From Hyphomonadaceae bacterium (GTDB taxonomy: Bacteria; Pseudomonadota; Alphaproteobacteria; Caulobacterales; Hyphomonadaceae): a DNA stretch of 5,249 bases. The first letter of the stretch is position 1; the number at the start of each line of letters is the position of its first letter. The stretch covers positions 1-5,249 of the forward strand of contig JAUYSA010000422.1 of NCBI GenBank assembly GCA_030696545.1, given 5' to 3'. Under the pieces are notes generated by a model. The model was not told the DNA's origin, did not search any database, and was given only the letters and a program-made list of their open reading frames with translations. This document shows positions 1-5,239 of the stretch, one piece after another. The translations under genes were made by a program, and so were the position numbers.

Positions 1-29
1 ATCTTCGCAATCGTCTCCACGACCAGCAT
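1..29 (-). CDS. istA: IS21-family transposase IstA, N-terminal fragment cut by the window edge
   Basis: Only nine complete codons are inside the window, from an ATG at 29-27 on the minus strand: MLVVETIAK, then the first two bases of an isoleucine or methionine codon. This closely resembles the usual IstA beginning (ML-x-VETIA-x-IRR), which leads into the helix-turn-helix that binds the terminal repeats. IstA is the DDE transposase that, with the ATPase IstB, moves IS21 elements by cut-and-paste. The start is supported by a GGAGG at 43-39 on the same strand, nine bases before the ATG. The catalytic part cannot be seen, so intactness is unknown. The fragment is too short for a firm identification alone; the flanking terminal repeats raise the confidence. 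Confidence 0.6.
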
Positions 30-36
30 CCCAACC

Positions 37-59
37 TGCCTCCGGCAAAACCGGAGGCA
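37..59 (-). promoter_or_regulatory. Hairpin masking the istA Shine-Dalgarno
   Basis: A perfect 9-bp stem (TGCCTCCGG at 59-51 and CCGGAGGCA at 45-37 on the minus strand) closes a five-base TTTTG loop. The GGAGG ribosome-binding sequence of the istA start lies entirely in the 3' arm. Folded mRNA would hide it. No run of T follows on either strand, so an intrinsic terminator is unlikely. Other insertion sequences (IS10, IS50) are known to limit transposase made from read-through transcripts by such structures. That role here is inference. Confidence 0.55.
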
Positions 60-78
60 CACTGAACCCCATCGTCAC

Positions 79-134
79 CGGGGTCCCGATTGGACGCCTA
101 TAACCCCGAAAACGGGGTCCTTATTCCACGCCTG
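79..134 (-). repeat. Two imperfect 22-bp terminal repeats, IS21 type
   Basis: The two copies occupy 79-100 and 113-134 and are offset by 34 bp. On the minus strand both read AGGCGT, two variable bases, AAT, two variable bases, then GGACCCCG; 17 of 22 positions agree. Between them ACCCCG (103-108) and CGGGGT (113-118) can form a six-base stem with an AAAA loop. The spacing and position just upstream of an IstA-like start fit the multiple transposase-binding repeats of IS21 elements. If the IS assignment is wrong, this could instead be an operator or packaging-type repeat array ahead of the terminase operon. Confidence 0.6.
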
Positions 135-196
135 TTCACACGCCGTCCATTCTGCTTCGCTTTCGTCACCATTATGCGACTCCTTTTCTGACGTCT

Positions 197-234
197 CGCG
201 CGCACACGCGCTCGCGCGCGTACGCGCGCGCGAG
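197..234. repeat. Alternating CG tract with self-complementary core
   Basis: Two runs of strict pyrimidine-purine alternation, 197-211 and 213-232, are almost entirely CG, with a few CA and one TA step. Bases 213-230 form an 18-bp perfect palindrome, CGCGCGCGTACGCGCGCG. Alternatively, CTCGCGCGCG (211-220) pairs with CGCGCGCGAG (225-234) around a TACG loop, a 10-bp stem. Such DNA readily adopts left-handed Z form or a cruciform when negatively supercoiled. No T-run follows, so it does not look like an ordinary terminator. Its function is unknown. Confidence 0.7.
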
Positions 235-317
235 GACACACGCTTCTGTTCGTGAAGAAGTCCAATGGAAGATGCGTTCGCGAGTTGATCAGTGCGCTGA
301 AAACAGCGGCTCAAAAG

Positions 318-329
318 AATCTCGAGATT
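318..329. repeat. 12-bp perfect palindrome, possible operator
   Basis: AATCTCGAGATT is a perfect palindrome about 125 bp upstream of the methyltransferase start and in front of the suggested promoter region. Its size and symmetry would suit a dimeric repressor, but no second copy was noticed in the window. The call is structural only. Confidence 0.35.
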
Positions 330-455
330 TACAAGGGTAATCGCCGTTTTTCGCGCGGAAACGTCTTGAACAGTGGTTGAGATTGAGCGTCGGTTTCCTA
401 TGTCGAGAGGCTTTGCGGTGGTCGCTTAGCGCGTTTCGCGAACCAGGAGATCGAG

Positions 456-1802
456 ATGGCGAAGCCTCCCGCAGAAAATCGGTTTCGGAAAAATCGGCTT
501 CAGTTCACCTATCAAGCGATCGACGATTTGAAGCCTGACCCCAAGAACCCTCGGCAGCACAGCAAGAAGCAAATCCGACAGATCGCAAACAGCATCGAAG
601 CGTTCGGATTCAACGCACCCGCTCTGGTCGATGGCTCGCTGAAAGTCATCGGCGGGCATGCGCGAATTCAAGCGGCCCGTCTTGCTGGCATGACCGAAGT
701 GCCGACGGTTTGCCTCGACCATCTCTCCGAGGCGCAGGCGCAAGCCTATATGATCGCGGACAACCGTCTCACAGAGAACTCGGTCTGGGACGATCAGCTT
801 CTCGCAATCACGTTCAAGGAGTTGTCGGCGCTGGAGCTGGACTTCGACCTGGAAGATACGGGCTTCGAGATGGGCGAGATCGACTTCCGCATCGAGTCCC
901 TCGACCAATCGCCGCCGGACGATGAGCACCTGGAAGACGTGCAGCCCCTGCCAGGCCCCGCCGTGACGAAACCTGGCGACCGATGGACCCTTCGAGACCA
1001 CGTTATCGTTTGCGCTAATGCGCTGGAGGAGCAGCCGTACGCGAGCCTGTTGGGTCGGGACCGCGCAACCATAGTCTTTACGGATCCGCCATATAACGTG
1101 CCAATCGATGGCCACGTCAGCGGACTGGGCGCATCGAAGCACCGCGAATTCGCGATGGCCTCCGGCGAGATGACCGAAAGTCAGTTCGTCGAATTTCTTA
1201 CAACGTTCTGCCGGCTCCTTGTTCAATACAGCGTGTCTGGCTCGCTGCACTACATCTTCATGGACTGGCGCCACATCGGCGATCTCCTCGCCGCCGGCAA
1301 AGTCACCTACACCGAACTCAAGAATCTCTGTGTCTGGGCAAAGACGAATGCCGGAATGGGCTCGCTGTACAGAAGTCAGCATGAGCTGGTCGCGGTCTTC
1401 AAAAGCGGCAGGGAGTCGCATCACAACAACATCCAGCTCGGCCGGTTTGGGCGGCATCGCTCAAATCTATGGACGTACGCGGGCATGACCAGCATCGCGC
1501 GCGTCACCGATGAGGGCGCGCTGCTTGAAACGCATCCTACCGTAAAACCTGTTCGGCTTGTCGCCGACGCAATCCTCGACGCGTCGGCACGCGGCGACAT
1601 TGTGCTCGATCCGTTTCTCGGTAGCGGAACGACACTCATCGCCGCAGAGCGCGTCGGGCGCCGTGCCCGCGGCATAGAGCTCGACCCCGCCTATATCGAT
1701 GTCGCCATCCGGCGTTGGCAGCGGGAGACGGGTGAAGCAGCGGTGCATGCTAACAGCGGTCGCACATTCGATGAGATCGCAATGGTGGAATCCAATGTCT
1801 GA
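456..1802 (+). CDS. ParB-like domain fused to beta-class DNA (adenine-N6) methyltransferase
   Basis: This 448-residue protein probably methylates DNA, most likely adenine N6, using S-adenosylmethionine. Residues ~17-105 form a ParB/Srx-type N-terminal domain, with GGHAR at 66-70 where ParB proteins have their nucleotide-contact box and ADNR at 101-104. An acidic linker (~125-165) leads to the methyltransferase. There the catalytic motif TDPPYN (209-214) precedes HPTVKPV (360-366) and the AdoMet-binding motif LDPFLGSGTT (384-393). This catalytic-before-binding order defines the beta class, and DPPY favours adenine over cytosine N4. Residues ~215-350 should hold target recognition; the specificity cannot be read. 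An AGGAG six bases before the ATG supports the start. The stop overlaps the next gene by eight bases, so translation is probably coupled. In phages such enzymes protect DNA from host restriction or mark it for packaging. The role of the ParB part in this fusion is unknown to me. Confidence 0.9.
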   Translation: MAKPPAENRFRKNRLQFTYQAIDDLKPDPKNPRQHSKKQIRQIANSIEAFGFNAPALVDGSLKVIGGHARIQAARLAGMTEVPTVCLDHLSEAQAQAYMIADNRLTENSVWDDQLLAITFKELSALELDFDLEDTGFEMGEIDFRIESLDQSPPDDEHLEDVQPLPGPAVTKPGDRWTLRDHVIVCANALEEQPYASLLGRDRATIVFTDPPYNVPIDGHVSGLGASKHREFAMASGEMTESQFVEFLTTFCRLLVQYSVSGSLHYIFMDWRHIGDLLAAGKVTYTELKNLCVWAKTNAGMGSLYRSQHELVAVFKSGRESHHNNIQLGRFGRHRSNLWTYAGMTSIARVTDEGALLETHPTVKPVRLVADAILDASARGDIVLDPFLGSGTTLIAAERVGRRARGIELDPAYIDVAIRRWQRETGEAAVHANSGRTFDEIAMVESNV

Positions 1803-2187
1803 TGATGTCGACGACCCTAAACCGAAGAAGGTCACGAAGTGGATAAAGGGTGGCCCGTCGCCAAACCCTCATGGTCGCAAGGGCAAGCCGCGCGAAAAAA
1901 AGAACGCGGCGTCGCAGGCGCTCGACCAGGAAATCACCTACGTCGTAAACGGCCAGCGCAAGAAATCGACGGTTCGTGAAGGGACGGCCCTGAAACTGGC
2001 GAAAGAAGCAGTTGAGGGAAACAAAGCCGCCATCAAGATGTTGCTCAATTGGGAGAAGGCCGCGCGGACTGAGGAAAAGGCCGGCCAGGACTCCGCTGCT
2101 GCCTACCCGCTGAACGAAGATGACCTCAAGACCATAGACGCGATCTGCGAGCGGATCCGCGCAACGTCGCCGAAATCGCCATCATGA
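1795..2187 (+). CDS. DUF5681-type small basic protein, candidate small terminase subunit
   Basis: The likely product has 130 residues, starting at the ATG at 1795. A GGTGGA at 1784-1789 sits five bases before it. A longer frame from 1699 would run far into the methyltransferase gene and is less likely. The N-terminus is rich in lysine and carries GGPSPNPHGRKGK (19-31), a version of the GxSGNPxGRPxG signature I associate with DUF5681. A helical middle (~62-95) and a polar tail follow. The gene overlaps the methyltransferase by eight bases and the large terminase through an ATGA junction. That is where phages usually keep the small terminase subunit, which binds the packaging site and loads the motor. 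Positive charge and position fit that job, but sequence alone does not prove it. Confidence 0.8.
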   Translation: MSDDVDDPKPKKVTKWIKGGPSPNPHGRKGKPREKKNAASQALDQEITYVVNGQRKKSTVREGTALKLAKEAVEGNKAAIKMLLNWEKAARTEEKAGQDSAAAYPLNEDDLKTIDAICERIRATSPKSPS

Positions 2188-3824
2188 CAGGTCCACCCCC
2201 CTCCCCTGAGCTAAACGTCGACGAGTACTTCTCGATCCTGCGACAGGATCTGGCATCCTTCATCGTTCGCTGCTTCCACGAACTGAACTCCGGTGAAAAG
2301 CTTTACTGGAACTGGCACCTCGACGTTCTGGCAGCGAAGCTTACCGATGCAGCGCGCGGCAAGATCAAACGGCTGATCGTGACCTTGCCGCCCCGTCAGA
2401 TGAAATCGCTCTGCGTGTCGGTGGCGTTGCCAGCTTGGATCCTCGGCCACAACCCCGGGTCCAAACTTATCTGCGCCAGCTACGGCCAGGATTTGGCGGA
2501 CGACCTTGCGCGCAAGTGCCTCGCCATCATGGTATCCGATTGGTACGAGCGAGCCTTTCAAACACGCGTGTCCGCCAACCGTCGCGCCGTGAGCGATTTT
2601 CACACGACGAAGCGCGGCTATCGCCGGTCTGCATCGGTAGGCGGAGCCCTCACCGGCTTCGGCGCCGACACCATCATCGTGGATGACGCGCAAAAGCCAG
2701 GAGAAGCGCTTTCCGAAGCAATGCGGCGTGCGGCGAACGCGTGGTTCGACGAAACACTGTTCAGCCGGCTCAACAGCAAGTCCGAAGGCTGCATCATCAT
2801 CGTGATGCAACGCCTTCATGAAGACGACCTGGTCGGGCACGTCTTGGCACAGGGCGAAGACTGGGAGGTCGTGAACTTCCCTGCAATTGCCGAAACGGAC
2901 GAGCTTCACGCCTGGTCTAACGCATTTGGCGCGGGCCAGCATTTCCGTCGTGAGGGAGAAGCTCTTCACCCCGCGCGCGAGCCCATCAGCGTGCTGGAGG
3001 GAATCCGTCGTCAGATGGGAACTTATCTGTTCTCGGCCCAGTACCAGCAGGATCCCATCCCGCGCGAGGGCGCGCGGATCAACGTCAACTGGTTCAACCG
3101 GTTCGACGCCGCGATGCATATGGAGTTCAACCGCATCGTCCAGAGTTGGGACACGGCGAGTAAACCAAGTGAGTTCAGTGATTTCTGCGTCTGCACGACG
3201 TGGGGCCAGAAGGGAGACAAGCTATACCTTCTTCACGTTTACCGAAGCCGCCTGCTCTACCCCGACCTTGAAAAGAAGGTGATTGCGCTGTGCGATAACT
3301 GGAACGCGAGCCTGGTGATCATCGAGGATCATGACGCGGGACGCGCGTTGGTTCAGAACCTACCCGCGCAAGGATTCTACAAAGCGAAGGCGTTCAAACC
3401 TCGCGGTGACAAAGCCATGCGCATGGATGCGAACACCGGCATGATCGAATTTGGGCGCGTGTTTGTTCCCCGCGAGGCGCCCTGGCTTGATGACTATCTC
3501 AAAGAACTTCAGGCATTCCCGAATGGTCGCTTCGACGATCAGGTCGACTCAACCTCGCAAGCGCTCGAGTGGATCAATGGCGAAGGACGAGAGCCGAATC
3601 TTCTCGCTTACTATCGTCAGGAGGGCGAGCGGCTGAAACCGCAGCCCAGCGCTAGCTTTGTGCAACTCCGCGCACCTCAGCATCCCGAGCCCGGCGGCTC
3701 GCTGTCGGGAAGCTATGGCAACATCAATGCCGATGCCCAGGGAATCTATCACGTGCCTGCTGACCAACTCGACAAGAAGCAGCTCGGCACTTTGCTGACG
3801 TTGGGGTGGAAGATCGTCGAATAG
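2184..3824 (+). CDS. terL: Phage large terminase subunit (ATPase plus nuclease)
   Basis: This 546-residue protein is the DNA-packaging motor and genome-cutting enzyme of a tailed phage. The N-terminal ATPase shows a deviant Walker A, LPPRQMKS (68-75), Walker B IIVDD (164-168) and the coupling segment IIIVMQRLHEDD (204-215). The C-terminal RNase H-like nuclease has acidic clusters in SWDTA (321-325), IIEDHDAG (379-386) and RFDDQVDS (449-456), the positions expected for the metal-binding residues. It fits the psiM2-type large terminase family (TIGR01630). Residues ~485-546 form an extra tail after the nuclease, with a Gly/Ser-rich linker and a compact ending (GIYHVPADQLDKKQLGTLL at 520-538). 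The start at 2184 overlaps the preceding stop as ATGA, so the two are likely translated together. No frame break is seen. The usual next gene, the portal, is missing. Confidence 0.95.
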   Translation: MTGPPPSPELNVDEYFSILRQDLASFIVRCFHELNSGEKLYWNWHLDVLAAKLTDAARGKIKRLIVTLPPRQMKSLCVSVALPAWILGHNPGSKLICASYGQDLADDLARKCLAIMVSDWYERAFQTRVSANRRAVSDFHTTKRGYRRSASVGGALTGFGADTIIVDDAQKPGEALSEAMRRAANAWFDETLFSRLNSKSEGCIIIVMQRLHEDDLVGHVLAQGEDWEVVNFPAIAETDELHAWSNAFGAGQHFRREGEALHPAREPISVLEGIRRQMGTYLFSAQYQQDPIPREGARINVNWFNRFDAAMHMEFNRIVQSWDTASKPSEFSDFCVCTTWGQKGDKLYLLHVYRSRLLYPDLEKKVIALCDNWNASLVIIEDHDAGRALVQNLPAQGFYKAKAFKPRGDKAMRMDANTGMIEFGRVFVPREAPWLDDYLKELQAFPNGRFDDQVDSTSQALEWINGEGREPNLLAYYRQEGERLKPQPSASFVQLRAPQHPEPGGSLSGSYGNINADAQGIYHVPADQLDKKQLGTLLTLGWKIVE

Positions 3825-3865
3825 CCGACGCTGTCACTTACAACACAGGCGGAAGCCGAGACTAA

Positions 3866-4078
3866 TTACCTTCGCTTCTTGAAGAACTCCTCGACATCCA
3901 CTCCAAGCGCCTTGGCAATTCGGTCAAGGACCAGGATCGAGGCGTTGCGCTTTCCGCGCTCAACACCGCTCAGATAGGTCTGGTGCACGTCCGCGCGCTC
4001 CGCCAGTTCCTCTTGCGACCAGTCCTTGCCACGGCGAAGCCGCTGCACGTTGAGGCCGATTCTTACCCGCACATCCAT
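3866..4078 (-). CDS. XRE-family regulator resembling restriction-modification controller (C) proteins
   Basis: This is a 70-residue single-domain DNA-binding protein. It is nearly all one lambda-repressor-like helix-turn-helix: LGLN-type first helix (7-16), recognition region SQEELAERADVHQTYLSG (21-38), then VERGKRNASILVLDRIAKAL (39-58) and an acidic-basic tail DVEEFFKKRR. The wording HQTYLSGVERGKRN is very close to controller proteins of type II restriction systems, which time endonuclease expression after entry into a new host. The gene is divergent from the endonuclease at 4226 and convergent with the terminase. Upstream lies TATAAT inside a C-box-like site (4117-4127), suggesting autoregulation. 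No Shine-Dalgarno stands directly before the ATG, and the frame is closed at 4106, so upstream starts are few. A generic XRE repressor left from a phage is the alternative. Confidence 0.88.
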   Translation of the reverse strand: MDVRVRIGLNVQRLRRGKDWSQEELAERADVHQTYLSGVERGKRNASILVLDRIAKALGVDVEEFFKKRR

Positions 4079-4116
4079 GCGCAGGATGGCGACGGTAACC
4101 CTTCTTTAGAGCCATA

Positions 4117-4127
4117 GATTATAAGTC
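4117..4127 (-). promoter_or_regulatory. C-box-like operator overlapping a consensus -10 of the XRE gene
   Basis: On the minus strand these 11 bases read GACTTATAATC. The controller-protein box is generally GACT-N3-AGTC, often with TAT in the centre, so this differs at one position of the half-sites. Bases 4123-4118 are a perfect TATAAT -10. Transcription would begin near 4111, giving a leader of about 33 bases before the ATG at 4078. The best -35 is poor (CTGCCT at 4146-4141, 17-bp gap), as in promoters needing an activator. A second box after the TATG spacer is not convincing: GCTCTAAAGAA matches three of eight positions. On the plus strand the site would sit between a weak TTTAGA (4105-4110) and CATAAA (4127-4132) ahead of the endonuclease, so it might control both directions. 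Confidence 0.5.
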
Positions 4128-4145
4128 ATAAAGCGACGGCAGGCA

Positions 4146-4189
4146 GGACCGGTACTTGATGGTGTTGGGGACAGCGGTGAAGCCGGTCC
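4146..4189. repeat. Inverted repeat GGACCGG/CCGGTCC in the endonuclease leader
   Basis: GGACCGG at 4146-4152 is exactly complementary to CCGGTCC at 4183-4189, with 30 bases between. It lies in the 147-bp divergent gap, just before the endonuclease start. It could fold in the endonuclease mRNA or be a paired operator. Seven-base arms may also be chance in GC-rich DNA. Confidence 0.3.
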
Positions 4190-4225
4190 CACAACGGGCC
4201 AGCGCCGCCAGGACACAGGCGCGCC

Positions 4226-5239
4226 ATGACGCATGACACGACTCTTTTGCCCCGCGGCACGATACCTCCTTCCACCGGCGATGTAGCAATGCTGGCCTCT
4301 CCGCTGCCGAAGATCAGCCCACCCACCATTCGGTACATCAAGCTGGGAACCGGCGGCCGCCACGCCCGGGAATGCATTGAACATGGTATGATCCGGCTCG
4401 GCTTTGATGGCGTCGCGCACGATGCCTGCCTCGCCGGCGACTGGGAGACAGTCCGAAGAGCACTGCGCAAACCGGACACATTTTCTGGCGCTGCAACCAA
4501 CCAGGCGCAACAGATCGAGGACTTCTATACGCTTGGGCCGGACGCACTTTGGATCACCTTCTGGGACCGCAAGCTGTGGTGGACATTCGCCAAGCCGGGC
4601 GTGATTCAGGACACGGAACACAGCTATCTTACCCGTTATCGTCGCACGGTCGCCCCTTGGCGCTGCACTGATGTTCTGGGCGAAGACCTTCGCCTCCGCG
4701 ACTTCAGCACCAAGCTCACCCAGCTCGCAGCCTTCCGCGGCACGCTCTGCAATGTCAGGCAGCACGACTATCTCGTGCGTCGCATCAATGGCGAGGCAGA
4801 ACCCTTGGTCGCCGAAGCCAACGCGCTGCAGACGCAGCTGGTCGATATGGCTCGTCGCCTTGTGACGGCCCTACACTGGCGCGACTTTGAGATCCTAGTC
4901 GATCGGATCTTCGCAGATTCAGGGTGGCGGCGCGTCGGTGTACTGGGTGAGAACCAGGCCGATGCCGACCTCATCGTGGAACAGGTCGCGACCGGCGAGC
5001 GGGCCTTCGTGCAGGTGAAATCGCGCGCCACACCCGATGTGCTCGCCAACTACATCACCCGCTTCCGCGACTATGCAGATTGCAGCCGCATGTTCTTCAT
5101 CTGCCACTCGCCGACTGGGAAACTGCGCACTCAAACCGCCGCTCCTGCTGCCGATGTAGAATTGTGGTTTGCCGAGACGGTAGCTGAGAAGGCCATTCGC
5201 GCCGGCCTGTTCGAGTGGCTCGTCGAGCGCGTTCGATAG
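4226..5239 (+). CDS. Mrr-like restriction endonuclease with an unassigned N-terminal domain
   Basis: This 337-residue protein is probably a DNA-cutting restriction enzyme. Residues ~215-315 form a PD-(D/E)xK nuclease of the Mrr_cat type: helix DFEILVDRIF (220-229), D248 in DADLI, and Q263-x-K265 in FVQVKS, with glutamine replacing the more usual glutamate. Residues ~34-185 are a separate domain beginning IRYIKLGTGGRHARECIEHG and containing DALWITFWDRKLWWTF (106-121). I recall this arrangement from other proteobacterial 'restriction endonuclease' proteins but know no function for it; a PUA/EVE-like modified-base reader is a guess. Two starts are possible: ATG 4226 has only a weak AGG six bases upstream, and ATG 4289 (Met22) would trim a tail that looks unconserved. 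No methyltransferase adjoins it in the window. It may be type II under C-protein control, or a type IV enzyme attacking modified DNA. Confidence 0.82.
   Translation: MTHDTTLLPRGTIPPSTGDVAMLASPLPKISPPTIRYIKLGTGGRHARECIEHGMIRLGFDGVAHDACLAGDWETVRRALRKPDTFSGAATNQAQQIEDFYTLGPDALWITFWDRKLWWTFAKPGVIQDTEHSYLTRYRRTVAPWRCTDVLGEDLRLRDFSTKLTQLAAFRGTLCNVRQHDYLVRRINGEAEPLVAEANALQTQLVDMARRLVTALHWRDFEILVDRIFADSGWRRVGVLGENQADADLIVEQVATGERAFVQVKSRATPDVLANYITRFRDYADCSRMFFICHSPTGKLRTQTAAPAADVELWFAETVAEKAIRAGLFEWLVERVR

Larger units (their letters stand above)
1..140 (-). mobile_element. Left end of an IS21-family insertion sequence (partial)
   Basis: Read on the minus strand, this stretch has the organisation of an IS21-type left end. 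It starts with a possible TG tip (TGTGAACAGG, from 140 downward), followed by two copies of an imperfect 22-bp repeat about 34 bp apart, a strong hairpin, a Shine-Dalgarno and the start of an IstA-like reading frame that runs off the window. IS21 elements are known to carry several internal copies of a terminal repeat near each end and to begin with TG. The repeats, hairpin and reading frame are seen directly. The family call rests on remembered IstA N-termini and similar rhizobial IS21 ends. The exact tip at 140 is a guess, because neither the other end nor a target duplication is visible. Confidence 0.6.
141..455. other. Intergenic region between IS end and methyltransferase operon
   Basis: I see no convincing gene in these 315 bases. 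They contain a CG-alternating tract (197-234), a 12-bp palindrome (318-329) and the leader of the methyltransferase gene. A possible weak promoter is TTGAGA at 377-382 with TATGTC at 399-404, a 16-bp gap. The -10 matches only three of six consensus bases, so this is a suggestion only. The AGGAG at 445-449, six bases before the ATG at 456, is the ribosome-binding site of the operon's first gene. A short open frame on the minus strand (314-75) runs across the presumed IS boundary and is rejected as a gene. Confidence 0.6.
456..3824 (+). mobile_element. Phage-type packaging and methylation cassette (prophage remnant or stand-alone unit)
   Basis: Three plus-strand genes with overlapping ends encode a ParB/methyltransferase fusion, a DUF5681-type protein and a large terminase. 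I recall this order from many alphaproteobacterial genomes, in phage-derived regions. After the terminase the expected portal, protease and capsid genes are absent. A minus-strand regulator starts its 3' end only 41 bp further on. No integrase or att-like repeat was recognised. The phage origin is well supported by the terminase. Whether the cassette is decayed or maintained is open, though all three reading frames are intact. Confidence 0.55.

Noticed and set aside
103..118. ACCCCG-AAAA-CGGGGT hairpin as an intrinsic terminator
   Set aside because: The six-base stem has no following T-run and its arm is part of the IS terminal repeat; it is better explained as part of the IS end.
79..134. 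CRISPR-like repeat pair
   Set aside because: There are only two imperfect copies with a 12-bp gap, no spacer-sized intervals and no cas genes. The IS21 terminal-repeat explanation fits better.
75..314. 79-residue minus-strand open frame
   Set aside because: It crosses the presumed IS boundary, the terminal repeats and the CG tract. Its low-complexity Arg/Ala/Ser stretch is what the CG tract encodes, and no family was recognised.
426..1457. 343-residue minus-strand open frame opposite the methyltransferase
   Set aside because: It is antisense to clear methyltransferase motifs. It arises from the codon bias of the plus-strand gene, and its translation shows no recognisable domain.
1699..1794. 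Longer N-terminus for the DUF5681-type protein starting at 1699
   Set aside because: It would add 32 residues encoded out of frame inside the methyltransferase. The ATG at 1795 has its own ribosome-binding site and gives the usual charged N-terminus.
2211..3119. 302-residue minus-strand open frame opposite the terminase
   Set aside because: It lies wholly within the terminase gene, whose ATPase and nuclease motifs are intact; it is a shadow frame.
3815..3830. Possible terminator after the terminase (CGTCG/CGACG stem)
   Set aside because: The stem is only five base pairs, includes the stop codon and has no T-run on either strand.
4106..4765. 219-residue minus-strand open frame opposite the endonuclease
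   Set aside because: It overlaps the C-box/promoter region and the clear Mrr-type gene. It has no recognisable motif, so it is a shadow frame.
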